Shown one piece after another: positions 44,760-56,535 of a DNA stretch of 64,000 nucleotides; positions within the stretch are counted from its first letter, which is position 1; every line of letters starts with the position of its first letter. The stretch covers positions 62,001 through 126,000 of the forward strand of contig NW_023366860.1 of the NCBI RefSeq assembly GCF_902167145.1, in the 5' to 3' direction. The position numbers were made by a program, and so were the translations under genes. The notes below the pieces were generated by a model that did not search any database, was not told where the DNA came from, and saw only the letters and a list, made by a program, of their open reading frames with translations. The stretch comes from Zea mays (Eukaryota; Streptophyta; Magnoliopsida; Poales; Poaceae).

Positions 44760-47700
44760 AGAAATGGTTCCGGTGGCAAAAACTCGTGCTTTGTATGCAC
44801 CCTGAAACCCGTTTTTGGAATGGGTGAGGTGCGGCAACAAAATTGTGCCAAACGATCCCAAACATGAGTTTTGCACGTAAAGTAGTGGATTGGGCATGTT
44901 CGTTGCGAAAAACGAAGAAATGGTTCCGGTGGCAAAAACCAGTGCTTTGTATGCACCCGATACCCGTTTTCGGAATGGGTGACGTGCGGCAACGAAATTG
45001 CGCGAAATCAACCCAAACATGAGTATTGGACCTAAATTAGTGGATTGAGCATGTTCGTTGCGAAAAACGAAGAAATAGTTTCGGTGGCAAAAACTCGTGC
45101 TTTGTATGCACCCCGATAATCGTTTTCGGAATGTTTGACGTGCGGCAACGAAATTGCGCGAAAGCACCCCAAACATGAGTTTAGGACCTAAAGTTGTGGA
45201 TTGGGCATGTTCGTTGTGAAAAATAAAGAAACGGTTACGGTGGCAAAAACTCGTGCTTTGTATGCACCCTGGTACCAGTTTTCGGAATAGGTGACGTGCG
45301 GCAACGAAATTGCGCGAAACGATTGCAAACATGAGTTTTGGACCTAAAGTTGTGGATTGGGCATGTTCGTTGTGATAAACGAAGAAATGGTTCCGGTGGC
45401 AAAAACTCGTGCTTTGTATGCACCCCGATACCCGTTTTCAGAATGGGTGACGTGCCACAACGAAATTGCGCGAAAGCACCCCAAACATGAGTTTAGGACC
45501 TAAAATGTGGATTGGGCATGTTCGTTGTGAAAAATGAAGAAATGGTTCCGGTGGCAAAAACTCATGCTTTGTATGCACCCCGATACCCGTTTTCGGAAGG
45601 GGTGACGTGCGGCAACGAAATTGCGCGAAATCAACCCAAACAAGAGTTTTGGACCTAAATTAGTGGATTGGGCATGTTCGTTGCGAAAAACGAAGAAATA
45701 GTTTCGGTGGCAAAAACTCGTGCTTTGTATGCACCTCGATACCCGTTTTCGGAATGGGTGACGTGCGGCAACGAAATTGCGCGAAAACACCCCAAACATG
45801 AGTTTAGGACCTAAAGTTGTGGATTGGGCATGTTCGTTGCGAAAAACGAAGAAACGGTTACGGTGGCAAAAACTCGTGCTTTGTATGCACCCGGTACCCG
45901 TTTTCGGAATGGGTGACGTGCGGCAAAAAAATTGCGTGAAACGATCCCAAACATGAGTTTTGGACCTAAAGTAGTGGATTGGGCATGTTCGTTGCGAAAA
46001 ACGAAGAAATGGTTCCGGTGGCAAAAACTGAGTTTGTATGCAGCCGATACCCGTTTTCGGAATGGGTGACGTGCGGCAACGAAATTGTGCGAAAACAACC
46101 CAAACATGAGTTTTGGACCTAAAGTAGTGGATTGGGCATGTTCTTTGCGAAAAACGAAGAAATGGTTCCGGTGGCAAAAACTCGTGCTTTGTATGCACCC
46201 TGAAACCCGTTTTTGGAATGGGTGAGGTGCGGCAACAAAATTGTGCCAAACGATCCCAAACATGAGTTTTGCACGTAAAGTAGTGGATTGGGCATGTTCG
46301 TTGCGAAAAACGAAGAAATGGTTCCGGTGGCAAAAACCAGTGCTTTGTATGCACCCGATACCCGTTTTCGGAATGGGTGACGTGCGGCAACGAAATTGCG
46401 CGAAATCAACCCAAACATGAGTATTGGACCTAAATTAGTGGATTGAGCATGTTCGTTGCGAAAAACGAAGAAATAGTTTCGGTGGCAAAAACTCGTGCTT
46501 TGTACGCACCCCGATAACCGTTTTCGGAATGTTTGACGTGCGGCAACGAAATTGCGCGAAAGCACCCCAAACATGAGTTTAGGACCTAAAGTTGTGGATT
46601 GGGCATGTTCGTTGTGAAAAATAAAGAAACGGTTACGGTGGCAAAAACTCGTGCTTTGTATGCACCCTGGTACCAGTTTTCGGAATAGGTGACGTGCGGC
46701 AACGAAATTGCGCGAAACGATTGCAAACATGAGTTTTGGACCTAAAGTTGTGGATTGGGCATGTTCGTTGTGAAAAACGAAGAAATGGTTCCGGTGGCAA
46801 AAACTCGTGCTTTGTATGCACCCCGATACCCGTTTTCAGAATGGGTGACGTGCCACAACGAAATTGCGCGAAAGCACCCCAAACATGAGTTTAGGACCTA
46901 AAATGTGGATTGGGCATGTTCGTTGCGAAAAATGAAGAAATGGTTCCGGTGGCAAAAACTCATGCTTTGTATGCACCCCGATACCCGTTTTCGGAAGGGG
47001 TGACGTGCGGCAACGAAATTGCGCGAAATCAACCCAAACAAGAGTTTTGGACCTAAATTAGTGGATTGGGCATGTTCGTTGCGAAAAACGAAGAAATAGT
47101 TTCGGTGGCAAAAACTCGTGCTTTGTATGCACCTCGATACCCGTTTTCGGAATGGGTGACGTGCGGCAACGAAATTGCGCGAAAACACCCCAAACATGAG
47201 TTTAGGACCTAAAGTTGTGGATTGGGCATGTTCGTTGCGAAAAACGAAGAAACGGTTACGGTGGCAAAAACTCGTGCTTTGTATGCACCCGGTACCCGTT
47301 TTCGGAATGGGTGACGTGCGGCAAAAAAATTGCGTGAAACGATCCCAAACATGAGTTTTGGACCTAAAGTAGTGGATTGGGCATGTTCGTTGCGAAAAAC
47401 GAAGAAATGGTTCCGGTGGCAAAAACTGAGTTTGTATGCAGCCGATACCCGTTTTCGGAATGGGTGACGTGCGGCAACGAAATTGTGCGAAAACAACCCA
47501 AACATGAGTTTTGGACCTAAAGTAGTGGATTGGGCATGTTCTTTGCGAAAAACGAAGAAATGGTTCCGGTGGCAAAAACTCGTGCTTTGTATGCACCCTG
47601 AAACCCGTTTTTGGAATGGGTGAGGTGCGGCAACAAAATTGTGCCAAATGATCCCAAACATGAGTTTTGCACGTAAAGTAGTGGATTGGGCATGTTCGTT

Positions 47701-48990
47701 GCGAAAAACGAAGAAATGGTTCCGGTGGCAAAAACCAGTGCTTTGTATGCACCCGATACCCGTTTTCGGAATGGGTGACGTGCGGCAACGAAATTGCGCG
47801 AAATCAACCCAAACATGAGTATTGGACCTAAATTAGTGGATTGAGCATGTTCGTTGCGAAAAACGAAGAAATAGTTTCGGTGGCAAAAACTCGTGCTTTG
47901 TACGCACCCCGATAACCGTTTTCGGAATGTTTGACGTGCGGCAACGAAATTGCGCGAAAGCACCCCAAACATGAGTTTAGGACCTAAAGTTGTGGATTGG
48001 GCATGTTCGTTGTGAAAAATAAAGAAACGGTTACGGTGGCAAAAACTCGTGCTTTGTATGCACCCTGGTACCAGTTTTCGGAATAGGTGACGTGCGGCAA
48101 CGAAATTGCGCGAAACGATTGCAAACATGAGTTTTGGACCTAAAGTTGTGGATTGGGCATGTTCGTTGTGAAAAACGAAGAAATGGTTCCGGTGGCAAAA
48201 ACTCGTGCTTTGTATGCACCCCGATACCCGTTTTCAGAATGGGTGACGTGCCACAACGAAATTGCGCGAAAGCACCCCAAACATGAGTTTAGGACCTAAA
48301 ATGTGGATTGGGCATGTTCGTTGCGAAAAATGAAGAAATGGTTCCGGTGGCAAAAACTCATGCTTTGTATGCACCCCGATACCCGTTTTCGGAAGGGGTG
48401 ACGTGCGGCAACGAAATTGCGCGAAATCAACCCAAACAAGAGTTTTGGACCTAAATTAGTGGATTGGGCATGTTCGTTGCGAAAAACGAAGAAATAGTTT
48501 CGGTGGCAAAAACTCGTGCTTTGTATGCACCTCGATACCCGTTTTCGGAATGGGTGACGTGCGGCAACGAAATTGCGCGAAAGCACCCCAAACATGAGTT
48601 TAGGACCTAAAGTTGTGGATTGGGCATGTTCGTTGCGAAAAACGAAGAAACGGTTACGGTGGCAAAAACTCGTGCTTTGTATGCACCCGGTACCCGTTTT
48701 CGGAATGGGTGACGTGCGGCAAAAAAATTGCGTGAAACGATCCCAAACATGAGTTTTGGACCTAAAGTAGTGGATTGGGCATGTTCGTTGCGAAAAACGA
48801 AGAAATGGTTCCGGTGGCAAAAACTGAGTTTGTATGCAGCCGATACCCGTTTTCGGAATGGGTGACGTGCGGCAACGAAATTGTGCGAAAACAACCCAAA
48901 CATGAGTTTTGGACCTAAAGTAGTGGATTGGGCATGTTCTTTGCGAAAAACGAAGAAATGGTTCCGGTGGCAAAAACTCGTACTTTGTAT
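44760..48990. repeat. Three-copy 1,398 bp higher-order repeat (9 CentC monomers)
   Basis: Marker variants recur at 1,398 bp spacing: GTTTTTGGAATGGGTGAGG at ~44812, 46210 and 47608; GAGTATTGGACC at ~45021, 46419 and 47817; CCTGGTACCAG at ~45268, 46666 and 48064. The unit at ~48960 no longer carries the first marker. Copies are nearly identical. Confidence 0.88.
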
Positions 48991-49672
48991 GCACCCTGAT
49001 ACCCGTTTTCGGAATGAGTGACGTGCGGCAACGAAATTGCATAAAAGCACCCCAAACAAGAGTTTTGGACCTAAAGTTGTGGATTGGGCATGTTCGTTGC
49101 GAAAAACGAAGAAATGGTTTCGGTGGCAAAAACTCGTGCTTTGTATGCACCCCGATACCCGTTTTCGGAATGGGTGACGTGCCGCAACGAAATTGCGCGA
49201 AAGCACCCCAAACATGAGTTTAGGACCTAAAGTAGTGGATTGGGCATGTTCGTTGCGAAAAATAAAGAAATGGTTCCGGTGGCAAAAACTCGTGCTTTGT
49301 ATGCACGCCGATACTCGTTTTCAGAATGGGTGACGTGCGGCAACGAAATTGCGCGAAATCAACCCAAACATGAGTTTTGGACCTAAATTAGTGGATTGGG
49401 CATGTTCGTTGCGAAAAACGAAGAAATGGTTCCGGTGTCAAAAACTCGTGCTTTGTATGCACCCCGATACCCGTTTTCGGAATGGGTGACGTGCCGCAAC
49501 GAAATTGCGCAAAAACACCCCAAACATGAGTTTAGGACCTAAAGCAGTGGATTGGGCATGTTCGTTGCGAAAAATGAAGAAATGGTTTCGGTGGCAAAAA
49601 CTCATGCTTTGTATGCACCCCGATACCCGTTTTCGGAAGGGGTGACGTGCGGCAACGAAATTGCGCGAAACC

Positions 49673-49677
49673 ACCCC
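49673..49677. repeat. Target-site duplication ACCCC (left copy)
   Basis: ACCCC before 49678 and again at 56536-56540. The joined flanks restore GAAACCACCCCAAACATGAG of a normal monomer. Confidence 0.92.
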
Positions 49678-50254
49678 TGATGAAGCTGAGGTGCCCGATC
49701 TTTCGGCGAGTAGAGATAATTCCGATTTGGCGGAAGATGACCCTTGCGATCCGACTACGACGAGCAAGCCCGAGGCGCCAATGCAATCGCTGAACCAACT
49801 CCCTGTGGTTACCGACCTTGCTGATGCGAGATCGGCCTGATCACGAAGATCGTTTCCTGTGCGCAATCGAAGAACGAAGAAGAACAAGATGCGAGCAATC
49901 TAATCTATTACTCGAGGGTGGAGTTCTGAATACACGAAGACAGCGCAGATTTGCGCGTGTTCGAGAGTAGCTAAGGCTAACGTAAAACAAAACTCAGGAA
50001 ATAAAGGAGGCACAGCTCCTGAATAAATAGAGAGGGGGCGCAACCCCTAGGGGCGGCCAACCCTAGGTCGTCCATTATGGGCCGCAATTGGGCTGGTCGT
50101 CTATTCTTCCGGGCCTTCGTTCTTTAACAACATGATGTAGTTCAATTCTCTTGCACGGGCCCGAGTCACTGGCCCAGGTGGAAGGGGTGGCGCCTGGGCT
50201 GGAGAAGGTGCTGCTGGTGTAGATGTGCTCGTGTTGGTGTTGATGTCCGCATCA
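49678..50254 (-). repeat. 3' LTR of the intact CRM1-like element (577 bp)
   Basis: Minus strand TGATGCGGACATC to CAGCTTCATCA (TTCATCA where the first copy has TACATCA). It contains the polyprotein stop (50101-50103) 154 bp in. Confidence 0.93.
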
Positions 50255-53200
50255 TCCTCCCCTTCTTGAACTGAAGTCGTCCTCGACGACAACTCCTCAT
50301 CTTCTCCCGCATACGGTTTCAAATCTGCAACATTAAAACTAGTGGAAACACCAAACTCCGCAGGTAGGTCGAGGGTATAAGCATTATCATTAATCTTGGT
50401 TAGTATCTTAAAAGGACCAGCAGCACGAGGCATCAATTTAGAATGGCGCAAAGTAGGAAAACGATCCTTTCTCAAATGCAACCAAACCATATCACCAGGT
50501 TCAAAAGTAACATGTTTTCTTCCTTTACTACCAGCAACCTGATTTTTTGTATTAGTAGCAGCAATGTTCTGTTTCGTTTGTTCATGTATGGTAATCATTT
50601 GTTCAACATGTGCAGAAGCATCTACATGTGGGGCGTTCGCAGCATTAAGTGAAATCAAATCAATAGGTGCCCTAGGAATGTAACCATAAACAATCTGGAA
50701 AGGGCACATCTTTGTAGAAGAATGCGTGGCATGATTGTAAGCAAATTCAACATGAGGCAAGCAATCCTCCCAACGTCTCAAATTCTTGTCTAAAACAGCC
50801 CTAAGCATGGTAGATAAAGTTCTATTTACTACCTCAGTTTGTCCATCAGTCTGAGGGTGACAAGTAGTGCTAAACAACAATTTAGTTCCCAATTTATTCC
50901 AAAGAGATCTCCAAAAATGGCTTAGAAACTTAGCATCGCGATCAGAGACTATTGTTTTTGGAATACCATGTAAACGAATAATTTCTCTAAAGAACAATTC
51001 AGCAACAATGCTAGCATCATCAGTTTTATGACAAGGTATAAAGTGAGCCATTTTAGAGAATCTATCAACAACCACAAAAATACTATCCCTCCCCTTCTTA
51101 GTTCTAGGCAAGCCCAAAACAAAGTCCATAGAGATATCAAGCCAAGGAGAAGAAGGGACAGGCAAAGGCATATACAAACCATGGTTGTTCAACCGTGACT
51201 TAGCTTTCTGACAAGTAGTGCAGCGTGCAACAAGGCGCTCCACATCAGCGCGCATCCGAGGCCAAAAGAAGTGGGCAGCCAACACCTCATGTGTCTTGTA
51301 GACGCCAAAATGCCCCATGAGACCGCCTCCATGCGCTTCCTGTAACAACAAAAGACGAACCGAGCTAGCTGGAACACACAGCTTGTTAGCGCGAAACAGG
51401 AACCCATCCTGTATGTGAAATTTGCCCCATGGTTTCCCATTAATACAATGGCCGAAAGCATCTTTAAAATCAGCATCGTCAACATATTGATCCTTCACAG
51501 TGTCCAAACCAAAGATTTTAAAATCTAACTGTGACAGCATGGTATAGCGACGAGACAAAGCATCAGCAATAACATTGTCCTTCCCGTTCTTGTGTTTAAT
51601 AATGTAAGGAAAGGACTCAATGAATTCTACCCATTTAGCATGACGACGGTTCAGATTTGTTTGGGTACGAATATGTTTTAAAGCCTCATGATCAGAATGG
51701 ATTATAAACTCACGATGCCAAAGATAGTGCTGCCATGTATGCAAAGTGCGCACTAAAGCGTAAAGCTCCTTATCATAAGTAGAATATTTCAGACTAGCAC
51801 CGCTTAATTTTTCACTAAAATAAGCAACTGGTTTTCCTTCTTGTAACAAAACAGCACCTAGCCCAATACCGCTAGCATCGCATTCAAGCTCAAACACTTT
51901 ATTAAAATCAGGCAATTGCAATAGGGGAGCTTGGGTTAACTTATCTTTCAAAGTGCTGAACGCTACCTCCTGCGAATCACTCCAAGCAAACGGCACATCT
52001 TTCTTTGTAAGCTCATGTAGAGGCGCTGCAATGGAGCTAAAATCACGAACAAATCTGCGGTAGAAACCGGCAAGTCCAAGAAAGCTCCGAATTTGTGTGA
52101 CCGTCGTCGGTGTAGGCCACTCCCGAATGGCAGCAATCTTGCTGCTATCCACCTCAATGCCCTGCGGAGTAACCACATAACCAAGAAACGAGACACGTTG
52201 CGTGCAAAATGTGCACTTTTCCATGTTACCAAACAAGCGAGCAGCACGCAAAGCGTCAAAAACAGCACGCAAATGTTCTAAATGCTCCTCTATAGACTTG
52301 CTGTAAATAAGGATATCATCGAAATAAACAACAACAAACAAACCTATGAAGGCCCGTAGAACTTCGTTCATTAAACGCATAAAGGTGCTGGGAGCATTAG
52401 TCAATCCAAATGGCATAACCAACCATTCATATAAACCAAATTTCGTTTTAAAAGTCGTTTTCCATTCATCACCGAGTTTCATTCTAATCTGATGGTAACC
52501 GCTACGCAAATCAACCTTAGAGAAAATAACGGCACCACTAAGCTCATCTAGCATATCATCAAGGCGTGGAATAGGATATCGATAACGAACTGTGATGTTA
52601 TTAATAGCACGACAATCTACGCACATACGCCATGACCCATCTTTCTTTGGAACGAGTAAAACAGGAACCGAGCAAGGGCTAAGAGACTCACGAATGTAAG
52701 CCTTATCAAGCAGCGTCTGCACCTGGCACTGGATCTCCTTCGTCTCATCTGGATTTGTACGGTACGGGGCGCGGTTCGGAAGAGAAGCGCCGGGGATGAG
52801 ATCGATCTGATGCTCAATGCCACGGAGGGGAGGAAGACCCGGTGGTAAGTCCGTAGGATAAACATCAGCATACTCCTGCAAAAGGTTAACAACAACAGGG
52901 GGTATATCCAAAGACGGTGCATCATCAAGCGGAACAAGCATTCGCGAGCATACAAGTGCATAACAGGGCATATGAGCTTCATGGAGATCATCAAAATCAG
53001 CACGTGTAGCAAGTAAAACAGGAGAGTGCAACTTGATTTCAGATTTAATAGGTGCGGCTGATGTCGATTTGACTTGTTGTGCAGTTTTAGCAGCCCTAGT
53101 AAGATCATCTTTCAAAATTTGGTCAGGGGTCATTGGATGTATAATTATTTTCTGGCCTTTAAACATGAAAGAATAATGATTTGAACGACCATGATGTAAA

Positions 53201-54741
53201 CTATCAGTATCATATTGCCAAGGTCGACCTAATAACAAAGAGCATGCTTCCATAGGAATAACATCGCAATCAGCATAATCAGAATAAGAACCCAGCGAAA
53301 AGGGGACACGTACCGAACGTGTTACCTTTATTTTACCACCATCATTAAGCCATTGAATGTGATACGGATGTGGATGTGTGCGAGTGGGCAAGGATAATTT
53401 CTCTACCAACGCTGTACTTGCCAAATTGTTGCAGCTGCCACTATCGATGATGATGCGAATCGACCGTTCGTGCACGACGCCCTTGGTATGGAATAGAGTG
53501 TGTCGCTGATTTTTTTCGGCCTGGGCAACCTGTGTGCTGAGAACACGCTGCACAACAAGGCTCTCATACCTATCGGCGTCGATGGGATCAACGTGGACTT
53601 CCTCATTTTCTGCATGGTTAGTGGCAATCATAGCATGACTAGTTTCCTCAGAATCACTGGCTGAAGAGTACTCACCATTGTCACGTATAAGCAAGGTACG
53701 CTTGTTTGGGCAGTCCCGAATCATGTGCCCAAACCCTCTGCAACGATGGCACTGAATATCCCGTGTACGTCCTGTGGAAGAAGCGGCGCCTTTGGCAGGG
53801 GGCGCCAGTGGCTTGGCCGGCCCTATGCGCGATGTAGTGCTAGGCGTAGGAGGTGCAGGGCTGGAAGGAGTTGAGCTGTGTGTTGGACCCCGGCCTGCAA
53901 AAGAGTTAGTATATGTCTTTGATCGTCGTCCCTGCACTTCACGTTCAGCTTTGCAAGCATATTCAAACAATGTGGTTATATCAAAATAATCCTTATAATC
54001 AAGTATATCCTGAATTTCCCTGTTTAAACCACCACGAAAACGCGCCATAGCAGCGTCATCTGACTCAACTAAACCACAACGAAGCATACCCTTTTGTAAC
54101 TCCTGGTAATAATCCTCAACAGACTGTGAACCTTGTTGAAAACGCTGCATTTTGTTAAGCAAATCACGAGCATAATAGGAAGGAACAAATCTGTGGCGCA
54201 TGGCAGTTTTTAATTGGGTCCAAGTAATGACACTGTTAATGGGAAGTTTTTGTTTATACTCACGCCACCAAATTAAAGCAAAATCAGTAAATTCACTAAT
54301 GGCAGCCTTCACTTGGCTATTAGCAGGAATATCATGGCATGAAAATTTCTGTTCTACCTCTAATTCCCAATCAAGATATGCAGCAGGATCATATTTACCA
54401 TTAAAAGATGGAATTTTAAATTTAATCTTAGAAAATAAGTCATTAGGGGGATGACGAACCACACGACGTGCACGACCACGGCGATCTCCATCGTCCTGCT
54501 CAGTGTCACCGCCGTATTCCTGCTCCATCTTTGTGGTCAGTGCATCAAGGCGTGCCAGGATGGTGTCGAGTGTGGTGCGAGTCGCCGTTTGAGCAAGGTC
54601 AAGTTGGTTGAAACGCTCGGTCGTCGAAGTGATTGTTGAATCAAGCCGTTCATGCATCGTCCTAATGTCAGCAGCAAGTCCATCAACTTGTCCCCTTACT
54701 TCCTGCAACTGGGCATCCACCATGTCGTGTGCTCCTGCCAT
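50101..54741 (-). CDS. gag-pol polyprotein of CRM1-like element (1,546 aa)
   Basis: A single minus-strand frame. Residues counted from MAGAHDM: coiled-coil-like N-terminus (~10-75), Gag domain ([12 protein letters not shown]), CCHC knuckle [14 protein letters not shown] (331-344), aspartic protease [10 protein letters not shown] (Asp433), reverse transcriptase YFDD (806-809), RNase H (ECDASGIG), integrase zinc region ending CTTC, core Asp1206, Asp1267, Glu1303 (35 residues between the last two), GPFKI fold, and the [11 protein letters not shown] tail. The last 50 codons are in the 3' LTR. The start was chosen because AACTATGGCAGG matches the MAG start of the CRM2-like elements; an in-frame ATG at 54801 would add 20 mostly hydrophobic residues. 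It should form particles, copy the RNA and integrate the cDNA into centromeric chromatin. No defect is seen. Confidence 0.92.
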   Translation of the reverse strand: MAGAHDMVDAQLQEVRGQVDGLAADIRTMHERLDSTITSTTERFNQLDLAQTATRTTLDTILARLDALTTKMEQEYGGDTEQDDGDRRGRARRVVRHPPNDLFSKIKFKIPSFNGKYDPAAYLDWELEVEQKFSCHDIPANSQVKAAISEFTDFALIWWREYKQKLPINSVITWTQLKTAMRHRFVPSYYARDLLNKMQRFQQGSQSVEDYYQELQKGMLRCGLVESDDAAMARFRGGLNREIQDILDYKDYFDITTLFEYACKAEREVQGRRSKTYTNSFAGRGPTHSSTPSSPAPPTPSTTSRIGPAKPLAPPAKGAASSTGRTRDIQCHRCRGFGHMIRDCPNKRTLLIRDNGEYSSASDSEETSHAMIATNHAENEEVHVDPIDADRYESLVVQRVLSTQVAQAEKNQRHTLFHTKGVVHERSIRIIIDSGSCNNLASTALVEKLSLPTRTHPHPYHIQWLNDGGKIKVTRSVRVPFSLGSYSDYADCDVIPMEACSLLLGRPWQYDTDSLHHGRSNHYSFMFKGQKIIIHPMTPDQILKDDLTRAAKTAQQVKSTSAAPIKSEIKLHSPVLLATRADFDDLHEAHMPCYALVCSRMLVPLDDAPSLDIPPVVVNLLQEYADVYPTDLPPGLPPLRGIEHQIDLIPGASLPNRAPYRTNPDETKEIQCQVQTLLDKAYIRESLSPCSVPVLLVPKKDGSWRMCVDCRAINNITVRYRYPIPRLDDMLDELSGAVIFSKVDLRSGYHQIRMKLGDEWKTTFKTKFGLYEWLVMPFGLTNAPSTFMRLMNEVLRAFIGLFVVVYFDDILIYSKSIEEHLEHLRAVFDALRAARLFGNMEKCTFCTQRVSFLGYVVTPQGIEVDSSKIAAIREWPTPTTVTQIRSFLGLAGFYRRFVRDFSSIAAPLHELTKKDVPFAWSDSQEVAFSTLKDKLTQAPLLQLPDFNKVFELECDASGIGLGAVLLQEGKPVAYFSEKLSGASLKYSTYDKELYALVRTLHTWQHYLWHREFIIHSDHEALKHIRTQTNLNRRHAKWVEFIESFPYIIKHKNGKDNVIADALSRRYTMLSQLDFKIFGLDTVKDQYVDDADFKDAFGHCINGKPWGKFHIQDGFLFRANKLCVPASSVRLLLLQEAHGGGLMGHFGVYKTHEVLAAHFFWPRMRADVERLVARCTTCQKAKSRLNNHGLYMPLPVPSSPWLDISMDFVLGLPRTKKGRDSIFVVVDRFSKMAHFIPCHKTDDASIVAELFFREIIRLHGIPKTIVSDRDAKFLSHFWRSLWNKLGTKLLFSTTCHPQTDGQTEVVNRTLSTMLRAVLDKNLRRWEDCLPHVEFAYNHATHSSTKMCPFQIVYGYIPRAPIDLISLNAANAPHVDASAHVEQMITIHEQTKQNIAATNTKNQVAGSKGRKHVTFEPGDMVWLHLRKDRFPTLRHSKLMPRAAGPFKILTKINDNAYTLDLPAEFGVSTSFNVADLKPYAGEDEELSSRTTSVQEGEDDADINTNTSTSTPAAPSPAQAPPLPPGPVTRARARELNYIMLLKNEGPEE
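50255..50267 (-). promoter_or_regulatory. Polypurine tract of the intact CRM1-like element
   Basis: Minus strand AAGAAGGGGAGGA directly before the LTR, and in frame with the polyprotein. Confidence 0.8.
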
Positions 54742-55538
54742 AGTTAGCGCAAACACCAAAAGGAGAAAAACCAACGACAAAAACAGGGGTGTACTGCTCA
54801 CAAGGCGCTCACACTAGTGCTATTATCAAGTTCTTATCCGTTCTTACCAAGCCACAGTGGTGAACTGCAACCAACAGGTGGAACCGGTGAAAGATTGGAT
54901 GAGCGATTGCGTGGAGAAACAGAAACCTGCTCATCGTAGAAATATGTGGAGTTGTGGGTAGGCTGCACTCAAGTCAAGGATTAGCACGATCAAACAATAA
55001 TGCAAAGTTGAATTATAGTGCAAAACACGAAACTATATTGCTGGCCACAGGTGCAAAAGATGGATGGAACTAGCAGAATGGCAGTACCGTAAATATTGTA
55101 CTAGTGATGCCAAAAAGGCACTAGTAGAAATCACAGGTGATTTTGTTTTTCTTTTTTGTATGATTTTTTTGATATTTTTCTCAGCACAAGAAGCAACAAG
55201 ATAGGAGCTACACGAAGTTTCACCTAAAACAGATATCAGATGTGGTCTATAGAAAATCAGGAAGTTCTCTGAAAAGCGTGCGAGAACTTTGACGAATTTT
55301 TTTCTTTATTTTCCTGATTTTTTTTGACAATTTTGTCGAAACCAAACAGACCGAAGGTGAGTTTGGCCGGGCTCAGAATGGTGTCAACAAGCTCCTGTAA
55401 AAATTTCAGATTTTTTGGACACCCGAGCGAAAAGTTATGCCCGGTTTACGGAAGGTACCTCAAGTTATGTTCTAAAAACGACCGGGATGAAACAACCGTA
55501 TCCTTTCTCCTTCGTTATCTTTTTTTTTCTGTTTTTTT

Positions 55539-55721
55539 GACGTAACCGAAGGAGAAAAACAAGGAAGCGGCCGTTGACTCAGTTTGTTTTTTTTCTGTTT
55601 TTTTTTCGTAACCGAAGGAGAAAATCAAGGAAACGGCCGTTGACTCGGTTTGTTTTTTCTGTTTTTTTTTTGACGTAACCGAAGGAGAAAAATAAGGAAA
55701 CGATGTTGACTCGGTTTGTGG
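55539..55721 (-). repeat. Tandem ~66 bp leader units, second element
   Basis: Three copies of the CGTAACCGAAGGAGAAAA ... GTTGACTCGGTTTG unit separated by T runs, as at 37889-38078, with small length and base differences. Confidence 0.85.
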
Positions 55722-55943
55722 CGTGATCAAACGGGAGATGGTGGTGGCGCTAGGGTTTGAATGGTGGAAGAACACAATGCAACCAGCAACAAATGACGCG
55801 AAAGCACACAAATTCAACAATGCAGATTATTGAAAGAAAGTGCGAGGCTCAAAAGGGTGCTGGGATAAGATCTAACCTGAATTTTTATGTGGTTTTGTGG
55901 ACTGTAGAAAAAAAACACTCGATAAACTCACCGATCAACCTGG

Positions 55944-55958
55944 AAATCTGATACCAAT
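55944..55958 (-). promoter_or_regulatory. Primer binding site of the intact CRM1-like element
   Basis: Minus strand ATTGGTATCAGATTTCC adjoining the 5' LTR; the core fits initiator Met-tRNA. Confidence 0.8.
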
Positions 55959-56535
55959 TGATGAAGCTGAGGTGCCCGATCTTTCGGCGAGTAGAGATAA
56001 TTCCGATTTGGCGGAAGATGACCCTTGCGATCCGACTACGACGAGCAAGCCCGAGGCGCCAATGCAATCGCTGAACCAACTCCCTGTGGTTACCGACCTT
56101 GCTGATGCGAGATCGGCCTGATCACGAAGATCGTTTCCTGTGCGCAATCGAAGAACGAACAAGAACAAGATGCGAGCAATCTAATCTATTACTCGAGGGT
56201 GGAGTTCTGAATACACGAAGACAGCGCAGATTTGCGCATGTTCGAGAGTAGCTAAGGCTAACGTAAAACAAAACTCAGGAAATAAAGGAGGTGCAGCTCC
56301 TGAATAAATAGAGAGGGGGCGCAACCCCTAGGGGCGGCCAACCCTAGGTCGTCCATTATGGGCCGCAATTGGGCTGGTCGTCTATTCTTCCGGGCCTTCG
56401 TTCTTTAACAACATGATGTAGTTCAATTCTCTTGCACGGGCCCGAGTCACTGGCCCAGGTGGAAGGGGTGGCGCCTGGGCTGGAGAAGGTGCTGCTGGTG
56501 TAGATGTGCTCGTGTTGGTGTTGATGTCCGCATCA
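55959..56535 (-). repeat. 5' LTR of the intact CRM1-like element (577 bp)
   Basis: Same ends and length as 49678-50254. A TATA-like CTATTTATTC lies on the minus strand at about 56302-56311. The right flank is TSD ACCCC and CentC. Confidence 0.93.

Larger units (their letters stand above)
38895..49677. repeat. CentC satellite array, block 3 (about 69 monomers)
   Basis: The same orientation as blocks 1 and 2. The first ~130 bp continue the register of block 2 across the insertion (TTCACTGCG and GTTACGG markers near 39031, as at 19047 and 22322). After that, monomers become more diverged, with several short internal deletions: ~40948 and ~42027 (GCAGCCGTTTTCG), ~41414 (TACCCCCGAAAATGG) and ~42650 (ACCCTTGCCGC). 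The block ends at the TSD of the next element. Confidence 0.95.
54742..55958 (-). other. 5' leader of the intact CRM1-like element
   Basis: About 1.2 kb, closely matching 37087-38317. No gene is supported in it. It contains the repeated ~66 bp units at 55539-55721 and A/T-rich low-complexity DNA near 55140-55330. Confidence 0.8.
49678..56535 (-). mobile_element. Complete CRM1-like Ty3/gypsy element, intact polyprotein
   Basis: A 6,858 bp minus-strand element: 5' LTR 55959-56535, primer binding site, leader to 54742, gag-pol 54741-50101, polypurine tract 50255-50267, 3' LTR 49678-50254, TSD ACCCC. I count about four LTR differences (near 49870/56151, 49950/56231 and two near 50012/56293). It has everything needed to be autonomous and is the best candidate helper for defective CRM copies in this window. 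Confidence 0.92.

Noticed and set aside
54742..54801. Upstream in-frame ATG giving a hydrophobic, signal-peptide-like extension of the CRM1-like polyprotein
   Set aside because: Gag-pol of this family has no signal peptide, and the internal MAG start has the better context and matches the CRM2-like start.
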